Shown here piece by piece: positions 51,440-62,300 of a stretch of 64,000 nt of DNA. Within the stretch, counting starts at the first letter, position 1; each line of letters starts with the position of its first letter. Below the pieces are notes generated by a model. The model did not search any database. It was not told where the DNA came from and saw nothing but the letters and a program-made list of their open reading frames with translations. This stretch comes from Tolypeutes matacus (taxonomy: Eukaryota > Chordata > Mammalia > Cingulata > Chlamyphoridae): contig JAKSZT010054568.1 in assembly GCA_026826555.1 (NCBI GenBank), positions 9,540,196 to 9,604,195 of the forward strand, read 5' to 3'. A program made the position numbers and the translations under genes.

Positions 51440-52310
51440 AATTATGAAGAAATTGTAAAAATTGTCAAGTTAGAAAAAAATTGCAACTTTATACGTAGAC
51501 AGTGGACTAATACCATTAATGTAAGGAGGACTTGTGAGTCAATAATAAAAAGATAAACGTTTTAAATAGGCAACTGACATAAAAAGAAATTGGTAAAAGG
51601 GGGGATAGAAATATCAATAAGCATGTAAAAAAATGCTGAACCCCATTGTCAAACAATTATAAATTATACCAAAATGAGATTCCATATTTCACCTATCAAA
51701 TTAGCAACGTTTTTTTTTAGAATGCCAGGCTTTGGCTGAATGAAAGAAAATGGACATAGTCTTGTGTTGCATGTGGTGGCCAAGACTGGCACCAGCTTTT
51801 TGGAGACCTTTCCAAAGTTTTAAGATGGCCATGCTCTGACCAAACGTGCCCTCTCCAGAGGTCTGCTCTGAAGGGAAAAATTACGGATGCTGCCTGCAGT
51901 CCTGTCTGCAACAGCAAGTAGTTAGAAACACAACCTGACTGTTCAACATTCCTTCAAGTAAGTCATTCAACAAACATTTCCTGAGCACTTAGTAAACTGT
52001 GGACCTTGGGCCCATCAAGGTAATGAAATACTCTGCGGCACTGGAATGAGGGAAAATGTTTAAGGACAGAAATAAGTGGCTAACATATATTGTTACTTGA
52101 AAGCAAAAGGTTAAAAACAGGATTTGTAATATAATCCCATTTGGGGGGAAATACACATATATTTGAACAAAATTCTAGAAATAGACAAAAGGCTTTCAAA
52201 GGTAACACTGGTGATGGGATTTGATTGCTTAAATTCCCTTCCTTCTGCTTTCTATGCATTACCATTTCTTCGGTAATAACCTTCACTGATTTCTGACGTT
52301 TTTAAAATCA
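51440..52310 (+). mobile_element. L1M 3' end, sense
   Basis: 'atatcaataagcatgtaaaaaaatgctgaaccccattg', 'taccaaaatgagattccatatttcacctatcaaattagc', then 'gaaatactctgcggcactggaatgagg', 'ttgtaatataatcccatttgggggg' and 'ctatgcattaccatttcttcggtaataac', an ordered L1M 3' region. Confidence 0.75.
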
Positions 52311-52319
52311 TTAATATTT

Positions 52320-52402
52320 AAAAAGCAACATGTTTTGAGGATGAAATGAGATAAAATAAGAAAAGTGGTGCATAATAAGTGCTCTAAAAATTTAATCGGC
52401 CC
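52320..52402 (+). repeat. MIR 3' end, sense
   Basis: 'tgttttgaggatgaaatgagataaaataag...ggtgcataataagtgctctaaaaattt' is the MIR 3' terminus. Confidence 0.65.
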
Positions 52403-54265
52403 CATTATTTATGGTGGCCTTCGGTGACCCCACTTGCGAGAACCCAAATCTCCTGAGGGGCCTGAGCTGCCAGCAAGGCCTGGAGCGAACAGGACCTTGG
52501 GCCCATCCTCCCTGGAGTTCACAAGGTCAAGGCCATTCACAAATACTCCAGTTTTCTTCTCATTCAGGACTCCTGGAAGGAGTGCCCTGCCTTACTCTTC
52601 TCTTTCATTTCATTCCTTTTGCTGTGGCTACTTCTATCTCTTTATTATTAGTTTGATCTTTTCTTCCCTTTCTTTCCAGAACTCCACCTTAATCTAACCT
52701 TTGAATTCCCTAAGTTTCGTCTTTGTACTCTTTTACAAATATAGAGTTAATGTTGCTTATACTCTTTTGAAACTTTAAGAATATTTGAACTCTTCTTCTG
52801 TTTCCTTGAATGATAGATATTCTCCAGCAGATATCCCTCTCCTCCTTTCTCTTTTCAGTGTCTATGCATAGGTTGTATGTTGGGTTTATTCTTTCACTTA
52901 TTTTAAATATGGCCAGATGCTTATTAAATAAGAGTGTGTAGAAGCGCAAGGGGGAGGAGATGAAGCAGTGTGCAATTTTGCATTTGATTTGCTGCCTCCT
53001 CCATCCCTTCACCAGGTCTCTTATTTTCTTGATGTTCGGAGCTTGTCTCTCCTTGCCTTTGGTGGTGATGAGGTCCATTGGACCCACCTCAAATCACTTG
53101 AAGACAGTCTTTCTCAAAATTTAATGTGCATAACTGGTTCCACACCTCGCCCCTTAAGTCGCTGGGATCACAAGGATTTATCTGCCTAAGTTCTGAAACA
53201 ACCATTCTGGACCAAAGAGATGATTTTTTTTGGAAACGAGAAAGATCCACATTCTGCAGGCCAATGAGGAGACCCCCGGAATCCTACCGAAAGTCACTTA
53301 ACAACTCGAGATGCCCAGTAGCTTTGGGGAGCCGTGTCCTCCAGGCAGCTTTGGGAAGAAAAGGAAGAACAGCTAGGTTCCCTTCCTGTCAGAAATGTCT
53401 CCCCAAAGTTGGACACGTCCAGGGCTCTGGCTGGCCCACAGGACAGCTTTGTGCAAAGGGGTGACGCAGGCCTGCACAAGGAGCCCTGGCTTGGGCATGC
53501 TGTGGGAGATGCCCGAACGTGCCGTTCACCAATTGGATGTTCCCTTCCGAGCTCGAGGGCATCCGTGATGAAATACTAATTTTTAAGATCTCTTTATTAG
53601 TGTCATTTTAATTTAAAGTGACATGTACTTTCACAAATCTATGTTCACCTTTATATTAAGATCACTGAATGAAGTCGACATTTTTCATTAAATTTCAATG
53701 ACATTAAAAAAAAAATCAATGTGCATTCCCACCAGTGGGAGATCTCGTTCAGAGGCAGGTTCTGCATTTCTGACGAGCTCCCAGCGTGGGCACGGGAACC
53801 CTGCTGCTTCTCTCCCACCTTCCAGCCCTGCCTGCCGCAGTTGCCTCACCTGGAAGCCGGGGCAGCCTGTAGACTTGGTGCCTCCATGACGTCTTCTTCA
53901 CACCCACCTTCCGGAAGTGGCCGGAGGGCAGGTCCCCTGCTCTAGAGCCCTGCCCGCTTCCCCAGACCACGAGCTGCTGGAATCAAAGCACCCAACGAGG
54001 CTCGCAAGAACCCCACTGCTGCCGGGTAAAAGCTCTGAGGAATCATGGGGGGATGTCAGCGTCTTACCTTGTCGTGGTATTTGGCTAGTTAGGCTACGGC
54101 TGCTTTAGTCAGTGAAGATGAAGCTGAATCTTTTTATTTTTCTCTTTTTCATTCACTACTGTATCCCGTAGGAGTCCAGGGAAGAAAAGCTTCTACAGCT
54201 TTAAAAGGAAATCCAGCCCTGCAGCTTTGGGGGGATTTGGGGCTGCACTGCGGGGAGGGGTCGCG
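52403..54265. other. Intergenic, mixed
   Basis: No gene recognised. 53555-53715 is a marked AT-rich block ('gaaatactaatttttaagatctctttattagtgtc', 'attttaatttaaagtgacatg') that is non-repetitive by eye and may be regulatory. The minus 125-codon frame at 52710-53087 is lysine-rich without a domain. Confidence 0.4.
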
Positions 54266-54639
54266 ACGGAGGTCCTCTGGCCTCTGCTGGTCCCTCGGCT
54301 GTGCCGCCCACCCTCTGCCCTGTTCTTTCGCAGCCTCCTCTCCCATCCTCAACTGATTCCCCACCTGGACTGCTTCCTTGGCCTCCTCTGCCCCTCCTGC
54401 CTCCTCTCAGAAGATTATTTCAAAGGAAATGTCCCTCCTTCCCTCACTACATACTTCAAGTACAACTTGGAGCAGTCTCGCCTCCTTGCACCCCTTCCTC
54501 AGTGCCCTCTGGCTGGACCTTGCACTTCTCTCTCTCCCGAGTGTCCCATCAACCTGAAGTCACGCTGACGTTCCTCCTGTCCTGAGAAAGATGGTCGTGG
54601 CTGACTTTTATCAAGTGCGGACTGTCCTTCGACAGTTAG

Positions 54640-55035
54640 ACATAACTGAATTAGATGAAGTGTGTAAGGGAGGCGGTGTCCCCACTTCCCAGAGAACACC
54701 AGACTGCCCAGGTGTGTTCAGAGGACATCTCCTCTAACCTCCATCCACAAGTTTCCTGTCCGCCTCGTACCAGCTCCGTAATGGTATCGAACCCATGGCT
54801 CCAGCTCTTCCTGTGCCTGCAGCACCTGGCTCCCACCTCCCTGTCCTCACTGGTACCTGACGCCATCACGTGCAAAGCTCCTCCCCCACCTTGCCCTGGC
54901 GTTTGACCCTACTGGCCACGGCGCCACCTTGAAATGATTTCTTTGGCTTCCAAGACACTGGTCTCCCGCTTCTCCTCTGGCACCAACACGGCTCCGGTTT
55001 GCCACTCTTGTTCACCAGAGTTGCACCGCAGGCCC
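54640..55035 (+). repeat. L2 ORF2 fragment, sense
   Basis: 'cgtttgaccctactggccacggcgccaccttgaaatgatttctttggcttccaagacactggtctcccgcttctcctct' follows the sense L2 ORF2 stretch encoding 'DTVDHSLLLETLSSLGFQDT..LSWFSSYL'. The pyrimidine-rich 54270-54600 before it may be further L2. Confidence 0.55.
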
Positions 55036-55400
55036 GTCGCTCTTCTCAGTCCACCACGTTACCTGGAGCTGGCCTCTGTGTGCCAAAGGAGGGAAAGGTG
55101 AACCCCACGGCCCCACCTCCTGACAAGGAGCTGGAGATCTAGCTGGGCAGGTGCAACCTCTGTGCACGCTCCTGGCTGGCCTCAGGTGAGTCCTGACTCC
55201 ACCTGGTACAGGTCATCAGGGGAGGGAGAGGTCCCAGAGGATCAGGGCAGGGCAGAAAGCTTCCTGGAGGAGGCACCATGGGCCTGAGGGTTGCAGAGGA
55301 TTTGGACAGAAAGAGGCAAAATAAATAAGTTCTAGCACCTTCCCTAACACGCACCACGGGGATCCCTTCCCCTCTGAACGCCCCCACTGCTGATGGCCTG
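55036..55400. other. Intergenic, GC-rich
   Basis: Nothing recognised. Confidence 0.4.
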
Positions 55401-55404
55401 TGCC

Positions 55405-55655
55405 CTGTCTGCATGTTCCTCATTCATAAAATGGGGATAATAATAGACCCCACTCTGCTGTTGACTGGCACGTCGAGCCTTCTCCAGGGCACGGTGAGCT
55501 CAGCAGAGAGGCCTGTCGTCGAGGCAGGTCGGCTTGGCTTTGAATTCCAGTTCTACCATGTACTCATACATGACCTCCCTAAGCTTCCGTTTCCTCAGTT
55601 GCTCAGAAGTAACCTCCACAGGGTTCCCGTGAGGATTCAGTGAGGGAAAGCAAGG
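55405..55655 (+). repeat. MIR pieces, sense
   Basis: 'ttcctcattcataaaatggggataataatagacc' (55417-55450) and then 'ttccagttctaccatgtactcatacatgacctccctaagcttccgtttcctcag...ttcccgtgaggattcagtgagg' are two sense MIR cores close together. Confidence 0.7.
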
Positions 55656-56862
55656 GAAGCACAGCAGCTGGCCTGCAAGGAGGCGAGGGCCGGCGGTTAG
55701 GCTCCACTTCTCCTGTGCCCACCCCTATTTGGGCTCATCCCAGGTCCAGCTCCTTGAATCAAATCGTCCCTTCCTGTTTGGCTCTCAGTCTCCAGGGGAC
55801 GAGACTTTGTTTTCACCTCAGGACCCCTCATCATGTTAGTGGAGGAATCTTCAGAGTGAAAAAGACAGGATAATGAAAGAAAGGAGGGGCACAGCGTGCA
55901 GGCTTTGTGCAGCAGGATGAACTGCACATGCTTCTGATGAGACTCAGTGCCTGAGAGGAGGGGGCCAGGGGAGGGGCACCCAGCCCAGGCCATGGCCACA
56001 GCTCCTGGGCGTGGAAGACGGGCCTGTGGGCTCCGTGCCCTCACGCGGGAAGCGCCCGGGCCTCCCAGAGACCCAGGTCCTGCCCTCTGAGCCGACGCTG
56101 GGCAGCTCGGGGGCGCAGAGGGGGGGCACGCCGACCTTCTTTCTAACGGCTTTGGCCGGAGTTTCCAGCGATTTCTAGGAACAGAGGGGCCCTGTACGAA
56201 AAACGTAGAAGGAAAAAGAAGAAAGGAAAGACACCTCAAGAAACTGTTTCCCCTGCAGTGTTTTAAAGGCTGGTGGAAATACTTCTCTCCAGATGCTGTT
56301 TTCCTGGCCGGGCGACCCTCCGCGGCGGCGGCAGCAGGCAGCAGTGGAGAGTCTTCCCGGAGCCCAGCACACAAAGCTGGGGTCGTTGAAATGAGAAGCC
56401 GTGTAATCAGCTAAAGAATTCCTGAGCACAGCCAAGGGCAGCACATACCCAAACCTTGAACTTCTTTGCCTCCGTGCATTCTTCGAGTGCTTCCTGGAGA
56501 AAGGAGCGTGCAGGGGACTAGATTCACTTCTAACTTAATTAGGGAGCATGCGGGAACTGCGCAGTCCCCGAGGTTTGTCTCCGGAGGCCCAGGGCTCTGA
56601 AATTCTTACTCGGGGGCAGGGAGTGCCGAGGTGGGTGCTGGCTCTGCAGGGACGGTGTGGGCCTGCGTCATGGCCACCTCCTTTCCGAGCAGGTGGTCTG
56701 AGCCCCTGGCAGGATGCTCTCCATCGGAGAATGCCATCTCTCCATCGAGGCCTGCATCCTCCGGGCCGGTGGACGCAAATGAGGAGCCGGGAGCTGCCCT
56801 GTGTCTTCTGGTGCCTCCCGCGGGCCAGGCCCTGCCACGAGCGCAGGGCTGCGGTCAGACTG
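55656..56862. other. GC-rich intergenic
   Basis: No gene or repeat fixed. A 225-codon minus frame (55697-56374) is alanine/proline/serine-rich without a domain. Confidence 0.45.
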
Positions 56863-56864
56863 CT

Positions 56865-57055
56865 TGAGTGGTGAGCTGGAATCCCAGCTTGGCCCCCCGC
56901 TACCTGTGTGGCCTTGGGCAGGTCCCTTAGCCTCTCTGTGCCTCGGTTTCCTCATTCATAAAATGGGGGTAATAATAGCAGCCAGCTCGTAGAATCGTCA
57001 TGATCATGAACTGAAAAATGAGTACAAAGTGCGAGAGCAGCGTGCAGTGACGAGC
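56865..57055 (+). repeat. MIR SINE, sense, well preserved
   Basis: 'agctggaatcccagcttggccccccgctacctgtgtggccttgggcaggtcccttagcctctctgtgcctcggtttcctcattcataaaatgggggtaataatagcagcc' is a nearly full MIR core. Confidence 0.92.
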
Positions 57056-57239
57056 CGGTGCCTGGTGAAGGGTCGCTGCTTGTGGCCACGCTTGCCCCCA
57101 CCTTGTCTGCTGGGTGGGGTCACGGCCTTCCTGTAGGAGGCTCCGGGGAGATGTCCGCGTGGGGAACAGCATGACTCGCACGGTGCGGAGAGGTCACGGC
57201 GGGAAATCGTGGGCTGTACTTTGGGAAAGGCAGAGGGAG

Positions 57240-57603
57240 ACCACGGACCAGCGACAGTTCAGCCCCATGCACGACCCAGGACTGGACCCAATGACGGAGG
57301 AGGGACGGCCCCGAAGGGCATTACTGGGGCAACTGAAGAACGTGACTGCTTTGTGTCAGTGTAACTTCTTGCACTTGATAGCTGTACTCGAGGTGGTGGC
57401 GACCGCCCTTGTTCTCCGAATGTACCTGGAAGTGTTAGGTGTGAGAGGCGCAGGATGCATGCAAAGGTTGAGATAAGAAATGTGCAATGCTAATCGCCGC
57501 CGATTTGAGTGTCTAGGTGGGGTGTGCTGGAGGCCTGTGGGTTGTTTGCATTCCTTTTGCAATTTTCATGTAAGTTTGAAGTTATTTCAAAATGAAAAGC
57601 TTG
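57240..57603 (+). mobile_element. L1M 3' UTR, sense, CpG-containing
   Basis: 'ggcaactgaagaacgtgactgc', 'acttgatagctgtactcgagg', 'gttctccgaatgtacctggaagtgttaggtgtg', 'gatgcatgcaaagg' and the terminal 'gcaattttcatgtaagtttgaagttatttcaaaatgaaaagcttgaaaaaaaa' are an L1M-type 3' UTR with its end and short A tail. Confidence 0.75.
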
Positions 57604-57604
57604 A

Positions 57605-57790
57605 AAAAAAAGGATTTCCCATGAAAATTTAGCATCCGATTTGAGATGAGCTGTAGGTACAAAATACACATCAGCTTTTGAATATTTAGTACAGAAATGT
57701 AAACTATCTCATTGAGAGCTTTATATTGATTACGTGTTTAAGTGATTGTATTTTGGTGATGCTGGTTTAAATAAAATATATTATTAAAGC
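57605..57790 (+). mobile_element. Old DNA-transposon-like fragment, sense
   Basis: 'catgaaaatttagcatccgatttgagatgagctgtaggtacaaaatacacatcagcttttgaatatttagtac' and 'tgatgctggtttaaataaaatatattattaaagc' match a common eutherian non-autonomous DNA transposon, probably the same family as 39270-39400. Name not certain. Confidence 0.55.
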
Positions 57791-58865
57791 TTTTGGAAAG
57801 GGGTTGGCCCCCCATCTCTCAGGAAGCAATTCAAAACGCTTGCGTTTGGCACATGGAGGCTCTGAAGCCGGTTCTGCTGCAGAAGGGGACAGTTTGGGCC
57901 TAGCTGTGAACGGAATTTCAAGTCAGTAAAACGACCATTTTGTGGCAGCAGCTTCCCCAGGGCCGGGCCGGGCGAGGCAGGAGGGGCTGGGGATAAAGCC
58001 TGCCCTCCAGCCGCTCTCAGTCTGGTAGTGAAATGCCCATAAAACGAAACAAGCGGAGCAGAGGCCTGTTGGCAGTGCGGGAATCCACACAAACCCCGGG
58101 GGGCCTCTGAGGAGCGCGGAACCCCGCGTGGGCGTTCTCATAGGCGAGTCTGGTGGGCTTTTCATCTCTTTGTGAACAGGAGCTGGCGCTTGTCGGGAGC
58201 TCTGGCAGGGTGACCCGTATGTGTGATGGCACGTGCTTTCACCACGCTGAGCTCTCGGTGCCCGGCCCCTGGCCACGTGCTCAGCCCACGCTGGGCGTCC
58301 CCCGCGCCCCGCGGGCCGGGGTCTGGCCTCCGGGAGCCCACCGTGCTGCTCACTGCCAGGCCTTCCCTACTCGCCCTCTCGGCCCAGGACCGGCCCTGCT
58401 GGCGCCCTGCAGGCAGCGAGGTGGTGCCGAGGCCACAGGGAGTCCCCGGAGGTCAGCAGCCGTTCACGGGCTCTTCCTGCACATACCCCGCAGTGACTCT
58501 GAATTTAAGGGCCTGAAGGACCCTTGGGCGTCTCCAGCTCCACTCCCGTGATGCAGAGGGAATAGCCGAGGCCCTTCTGGGGTTGGTCTTAGCAAGTTCC
58601 CAGCAGAGCTGGGAGCACCGCCCGCTCCCCTCCCACCGCCGGCTGCCACTCCTGCATGCAGAGGCTGCTTGGCCGCCGTTTCCGTGACCCTCGGCCGGTG
58701 CCTGCCTGGAGACCTGGCTCTCCAAGCTGAGTCTCGGATTCCGTGTCCGTGTGTTGCCATGGACCCCAAGGGGGGCGGGTGGAGGACAGGGCCCACGCTG
58801 GAAGGCCTGGCTTCAGGGCCCAGCAGGCAGCGTCTGCCTGAGGCCACAGCGCGGGACCTGAGCAA
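57791..58865. other. GC-rich intergenic with CpG patch
   Basis: CpG-rich patch at about 58290-58330 ('gtcccccgcgccccgcgggccggggtc'). Long frames on both strands (200 codons, minus, 58464-59066) have no domain. Confidence 0.4.
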
Positions 58866-58869
58866 GGGC

Positions 58870-58945
58870 AGGCACTGAGTCCTAGCTCCGCTCTGTGACC
58901 CGGTGCCCCTGGGCCTCAGGTGCCCCGTCCGTAAGGTGAGCAGCC
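58870..58945 (+). repeat. MIR fragment, sense
   Basis: 'gagtcctagctccgctctgtgacccggtgcccctgggcctcaggtgccccgtccgtaaggtgag' matches the MIR core in GC-shifted form. Confidence 0.55.
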
Positions 58946-59044
58946 AGCCTGGCAGAGCTCCCCCAGCCACGCACACCTGGAAACCGCCCCGGCTCCCGGC
59001 GCCTGGTAGCAGCCACGACAGCGCATTCCCTCTGCAAGGTGGAT

Positions 59045-59190
59045 GGAGCGCAGGATGCACAAACATGCCTAATTAAAGCTGGAAATCAAGACAGCTTTCC
59101 TCCGTGTGAGTCACCCCATCCCCACGACATCCTACAGAAAGTGAGGCAAAGCGAGCTTTCATCGTCTGCCAGACAAGAGCGTGGGCAGCC
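59045..59190. promoter_or_regulatory. Candidate conserved non-coding element
   Basis: 'cataaacatgcctaattaaagctggaaatcaagacagctttcc' (TAATTA homeobox core) and 'gaaagtgaggcaaagcgagctttcatcg'. Non-repetitive, in GC-rich surroundings. Confidence 0.3.
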
Positions 59191-59194
59191 GAGG

Positions 59195-59580
59195 CAGGAG
59201 AACCGTTTTCTCCTGCTCCAAACATGTTTCCTTTTAGGAGGGGCTGGGCGCACATACCTCTGTCAGCTCGACTTGCTGCCCCTCCACCTTTCAGGCGCTC
59301 CATCAGCCCCTGCCCCAGCAGCATTCATGGTCTTGAACTTTCCAATCACGGCCTGCCTTTGTCTGGCCGTCGGGGATCATATGGCATCAATTGAGCGCGC
59401 AGCCGGCTCAGGTTTGCCGTCTCCCATACCTGCCGCAGAGGAAGCGTCTTTGAAGGAAGGCCGTGTGCGGTGGCCCTCGACCCTACCCTCTGGCCGGCCC
59501 AGCCTTTCACCTCTTAATCAGGCCTCTGAACCGCAGAGGCCTCCCGATGGCAGGGCAATTACGGGGGCGAGGAGATGAAA
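59195..59580. other. Intergenic
   Basis: Includes 'gatcatatggcatcaattgagcgcg' and 'cacctcttaatcaggcctctg', unique-looking; open 179-codon plus frame (59039-59578) without a domain. Confidence 0.4.
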
Positions 59581-59581
59581 G

Positions 59582-59835
59582 GGGCAGGCCCGACGGTCCG
59601 AGAGGGTCTCTGCTTTTAAATTACCCGTGATTTACCTGCATGAAAGGGGAGGAAGTGCCCGAAGATTATTGTAATTGAGCCAGACTTTTCAAATCATGGA
59701 AATACCAGCATTTCCAAGGGGAAATCCAATCCGTTCAAATTGCCCCCGTGAGTAACTCACACAAGCAGAAGGAAAGAGGAGGCTTTCATTGGCCAATGTG
59801 GGCCTCATCAGTGTAAATTGGATAAACGGCGGAGG
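59582..59835. promoter_or_regulatory. Candidate conserved non-coding element
   Basis: 'gcttttaaattacccgtgatttacctgcatg', 'gattattgtaattgagcc', 'ttcaaatcatggaaataccagcatttcc', 'gctttcattggccaatgtgggcc' (ATTGGCCAAT, a palindromic NF-Y/CCAAT pair) and 'gtgtaaattggataaacgg'. Dense, unique, AT-rich inside GC-rich DNA; one of the strongest-looking enhancer candidates in the window. Confidence 0.4.
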
Positions 59836-60555
59836 CCAGGAGGGCATGAGGCTCCCAGCGTCCTCTGCCCGTGCTTGCGCGGCCAGGTCTGTAAAAGGCC
59901 TCACTGCGGAGCCGAGGCCGGCTCAGGAAATGCCTCCATTTCGGCCAAGCCTCCTTCCCCTCCCCACGTTATTGAAAACAGGCGGGACAGTGTTTTCTCC
60001 TGGCCCACGACCGTCCTCCTGAATCCGCGGCCACAAAGGCCTGTAGCTGAGAGGCGCGCCCAAGGGGCGGACGTGGACTTGCACGTGGAATTGTCTTGGG
60101 CGTGTTCCGGCCACGTGCTGGAGACGAGAGGATGGCGCACCTGGGCCAGTCTGCACGGCCGCCCCCCGCCCCCCCGGGAGAGGTGGGCGCATCTGGGCCG
60201 TGTGAATGGACACTCCTGTCCGCGGGGAGGGATCAGAAGCAATGAAGCCCCTTCCACAAGGTCGGAGTCTGGTCCTGGAATAAACCAGGGTGATCCTGCT
60301 CCTGGGCCCCTGCTCCATCCAAGCTGAGAGAACGGGCCTTTTCTCTGGAGAGCTGAGAGCCTTGGATGTGCAGGGACATTTGTGCTACAGCCCCGTGAGC
60401 GTTCGCGGGGGCCGCCTGCATATTCAAGAATCTATACGGGACGGAAGCGTGTGCCATTTCTTCACAGTCCGTGTTTCTTGATATTTCTCAACACACAAAA
60501 AGAAACGCGTCTGTGTTCCTACTCGTGCAACGTGTGAGTGTGTGAATTGAGTCTG
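59836..60555. other. GC-rich intergenic
   Basis: No element recognised; chance frames up to 169 codons. Confidence 0.4.
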
Positions 60556-60559
60556 CGCA

Positions 60560-60745
60560 CGCCAGGATCACGTTTACTGCATTTTAAAAATAAAGTCTAG
60601 ATTTTGACATGATAGATTAACCCATGGCCATCTATTAGAGGGAGGAATTGTGCTTGTTAATTAAAGAATAAACCCCACTTTTGCTAAGCGCTGATGTTTC
60701 TCTTCTCGCTGTTTTCCAGGAAGACTGTCTGAGTTCTGCTAGGCA
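60560..60745. promoter_or_regulatory. Candidate regulatory block with TTAATTAA
   Basis: Holds the homeodomain palindrome TTAATTAA (60657-60664), 'ctgcattttaaaaataaagtctag' (AATAAA) and a good 3' splice-like sequence 'tttctcttctcgctgttttccag' ending at about 60719. Non-repetitive. Enhancer is favoured, but an acceptor this good keeps a non-coding exon possible. Confidence 0.3.
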
Positions 60746-60854
60746 GTGACTAGGCGTTTGTTTAACGAGCCCCTTCACTGCAGCTCGACCCAGGTCAGCA
60801 CCTGGCCGTTCACAGGGCACCTGCACACGCCATGTTCAAGGCTGGGAGGTGGGC

Positions 60855-60965
60855 AGGTGGCGATTCCACCCCCGTTTGCAGGCAAGGAAACGAGGCCACC
60901 CCTCAGAAGCAGCTTCCCAGGCCCAGCCTTGCTCTGTGTGAAAGCGGCGTGCTGACCCACGGGTC
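60855..60965 (-). repeat. MIR fragment, antisense
   Basis: 'cccgtttgcaggcaaggaaacgaggccacccctcagaagcagcttcccaggcccagccttgc...gaaagcggcgtgctgaccc' resembles antisense MIR ('ccattttacagatgaggaaactgaggc...'). Confidence 0.5.
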
Positions 60966-61855
60966 CCGTAACCTGCCCTGGCCAGGAATATCGGCTGTGG
61001 GAGGGCCTCCAAGCCGCCTGCCCCCAGGTACGCCCGCTCGGTAATCGTAGCCGTACGCGGAGCGAGCCTGATCTAAGCAGGCAAGAGGACAACTTATTCT
61101 AAGATGCTTAAGCATGAAGCTGAGGTCAGGAATCCTTTGAAATATTTCCAAGCATTTGAGGACGGAAGAAGGGATGCTACCATGAGATGCAGGGGCAGTT
61201 AAATTCAGTAGTTGTGAAATTCGATGGATCCAAAGTTTATTTAGGACATCAGCACCGAGCCAGCAGCCTCCGCAGCCCTGGAAGGAGGGATATTTAGGTG
61301 ACGTAGCTGCTTGGGCTTTGGCCTACCTGCAGGAAAGGCCTGCAGCAGCTGCTCAGCGTAGAGCACGTATCTGTAGGCGAGGGGCTCCTCCCAGAGCTGC
61401 CGCCATCTGAAGACGAGCGGGGGAGCCTGTAGGAGGGAGGCCCCCTGCACGCCCCTGGCTGTGAGCTGAGAGCTGCATCCACGTCGGAAGGAGACTGCTT
61501 TGGAGACAGGTCTTTGCAGAGCCCGTCAGTGAAGGTGCCGTCCTGCTGGATTAGCGTGGGACCTGCGCCCCTTGGCTGGCGTCCTCATGAGAAGGGGAGA
61601 CGTACACGGTACTAGGGAAACGCAGGTGAGGATGGAGGCCTAGGAGCTCCCCCAGAAGCAGAGGGGGCAGGAGCCTCTCCTGGGGAACCTGCCCCAGCTT
61701 TAGCCTCCAGAGCTGCCAAGGACTAAGCTCTGGTTTTTGAAACCCGCTGGCCTGGGTGCCTAGTTCCTGCAGTGCCAGCAACCTCAGACGCCCCCGTCCA
61801 CGGAGCAGAGGTGGCTCCCCAGGAAAACAAGGAGGGCGCCAAGGGCGGGGTCCTC
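60966..61855. other. Intergenic
   Basis: No gene or repeat recognised. Confidence 0.4.
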
Positions 61856-61859
61856 TGGG

Positions 61860-62300
61860 CCCCCCAGAGGTGTGAGCCGGGAGCACCGTGAAACCCCTGT
61901 CCCGTCGGGGATTGTGCGAGAACTAGCGCCTACCGCCGCTCCCAGGGCCAAGGGCACGTGCCGCCGGGCTCCCGGGCCAGCCCTGGGCTCCGGGCTCTCA
62001 GAGCCTCGGCCGCGGGGACACGCGCCGCGCCCTCCTCCCCACGGGACGCCCTTCCAGCCCTCTCGGGCGTCAGGCTCCAGCGCTTGACACCATCTCTAAC
62101 CATCCCTGCCCCTTGGCCAAACCGCCTTCTCCCCTCTCGTACTGCAGGGACCCTCGGCGCACCCAGCCCGCGGTGCTGACCCGTGGCCGAGCTCGAGGCT
62201 GCCGACTCCACATTGAGAAACGGTGGTGGCGGCCGTCGGGCTGCCCGCGAGGGGTGGCCCAGCCCGTAAGGGGTGCGGCACGGAGAGCAGGGTGGGCTGC
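61860..62300. promoter_or_regulatory. CpG island candidate
   Basis: Highest sustained CpG density in the window, about 40 CpGs in 440 bp by eye: 'cctaccgccgctccc', 'gtgccgccgggctcccggg', 'ctcggccgcggggacacgcgccgcgcc', 'cctcggcgcac', 'ggtggcggccgtcgggctgcccgcg'. No TATA box. No downstream exon could be supported, so the transcript, if any, is unknown. Confidence 0.5.

Noticed and set aside
55697..56374. 225-codon minus-strand frame
   Set aside because: GC-rich chance frame of low complexity; no domain, no splice context, conflicting frames.
58464..59066. 200-codon minus-strand frame
   Set aside because: GC-rich, low stop density, covers a MIR; no domain.
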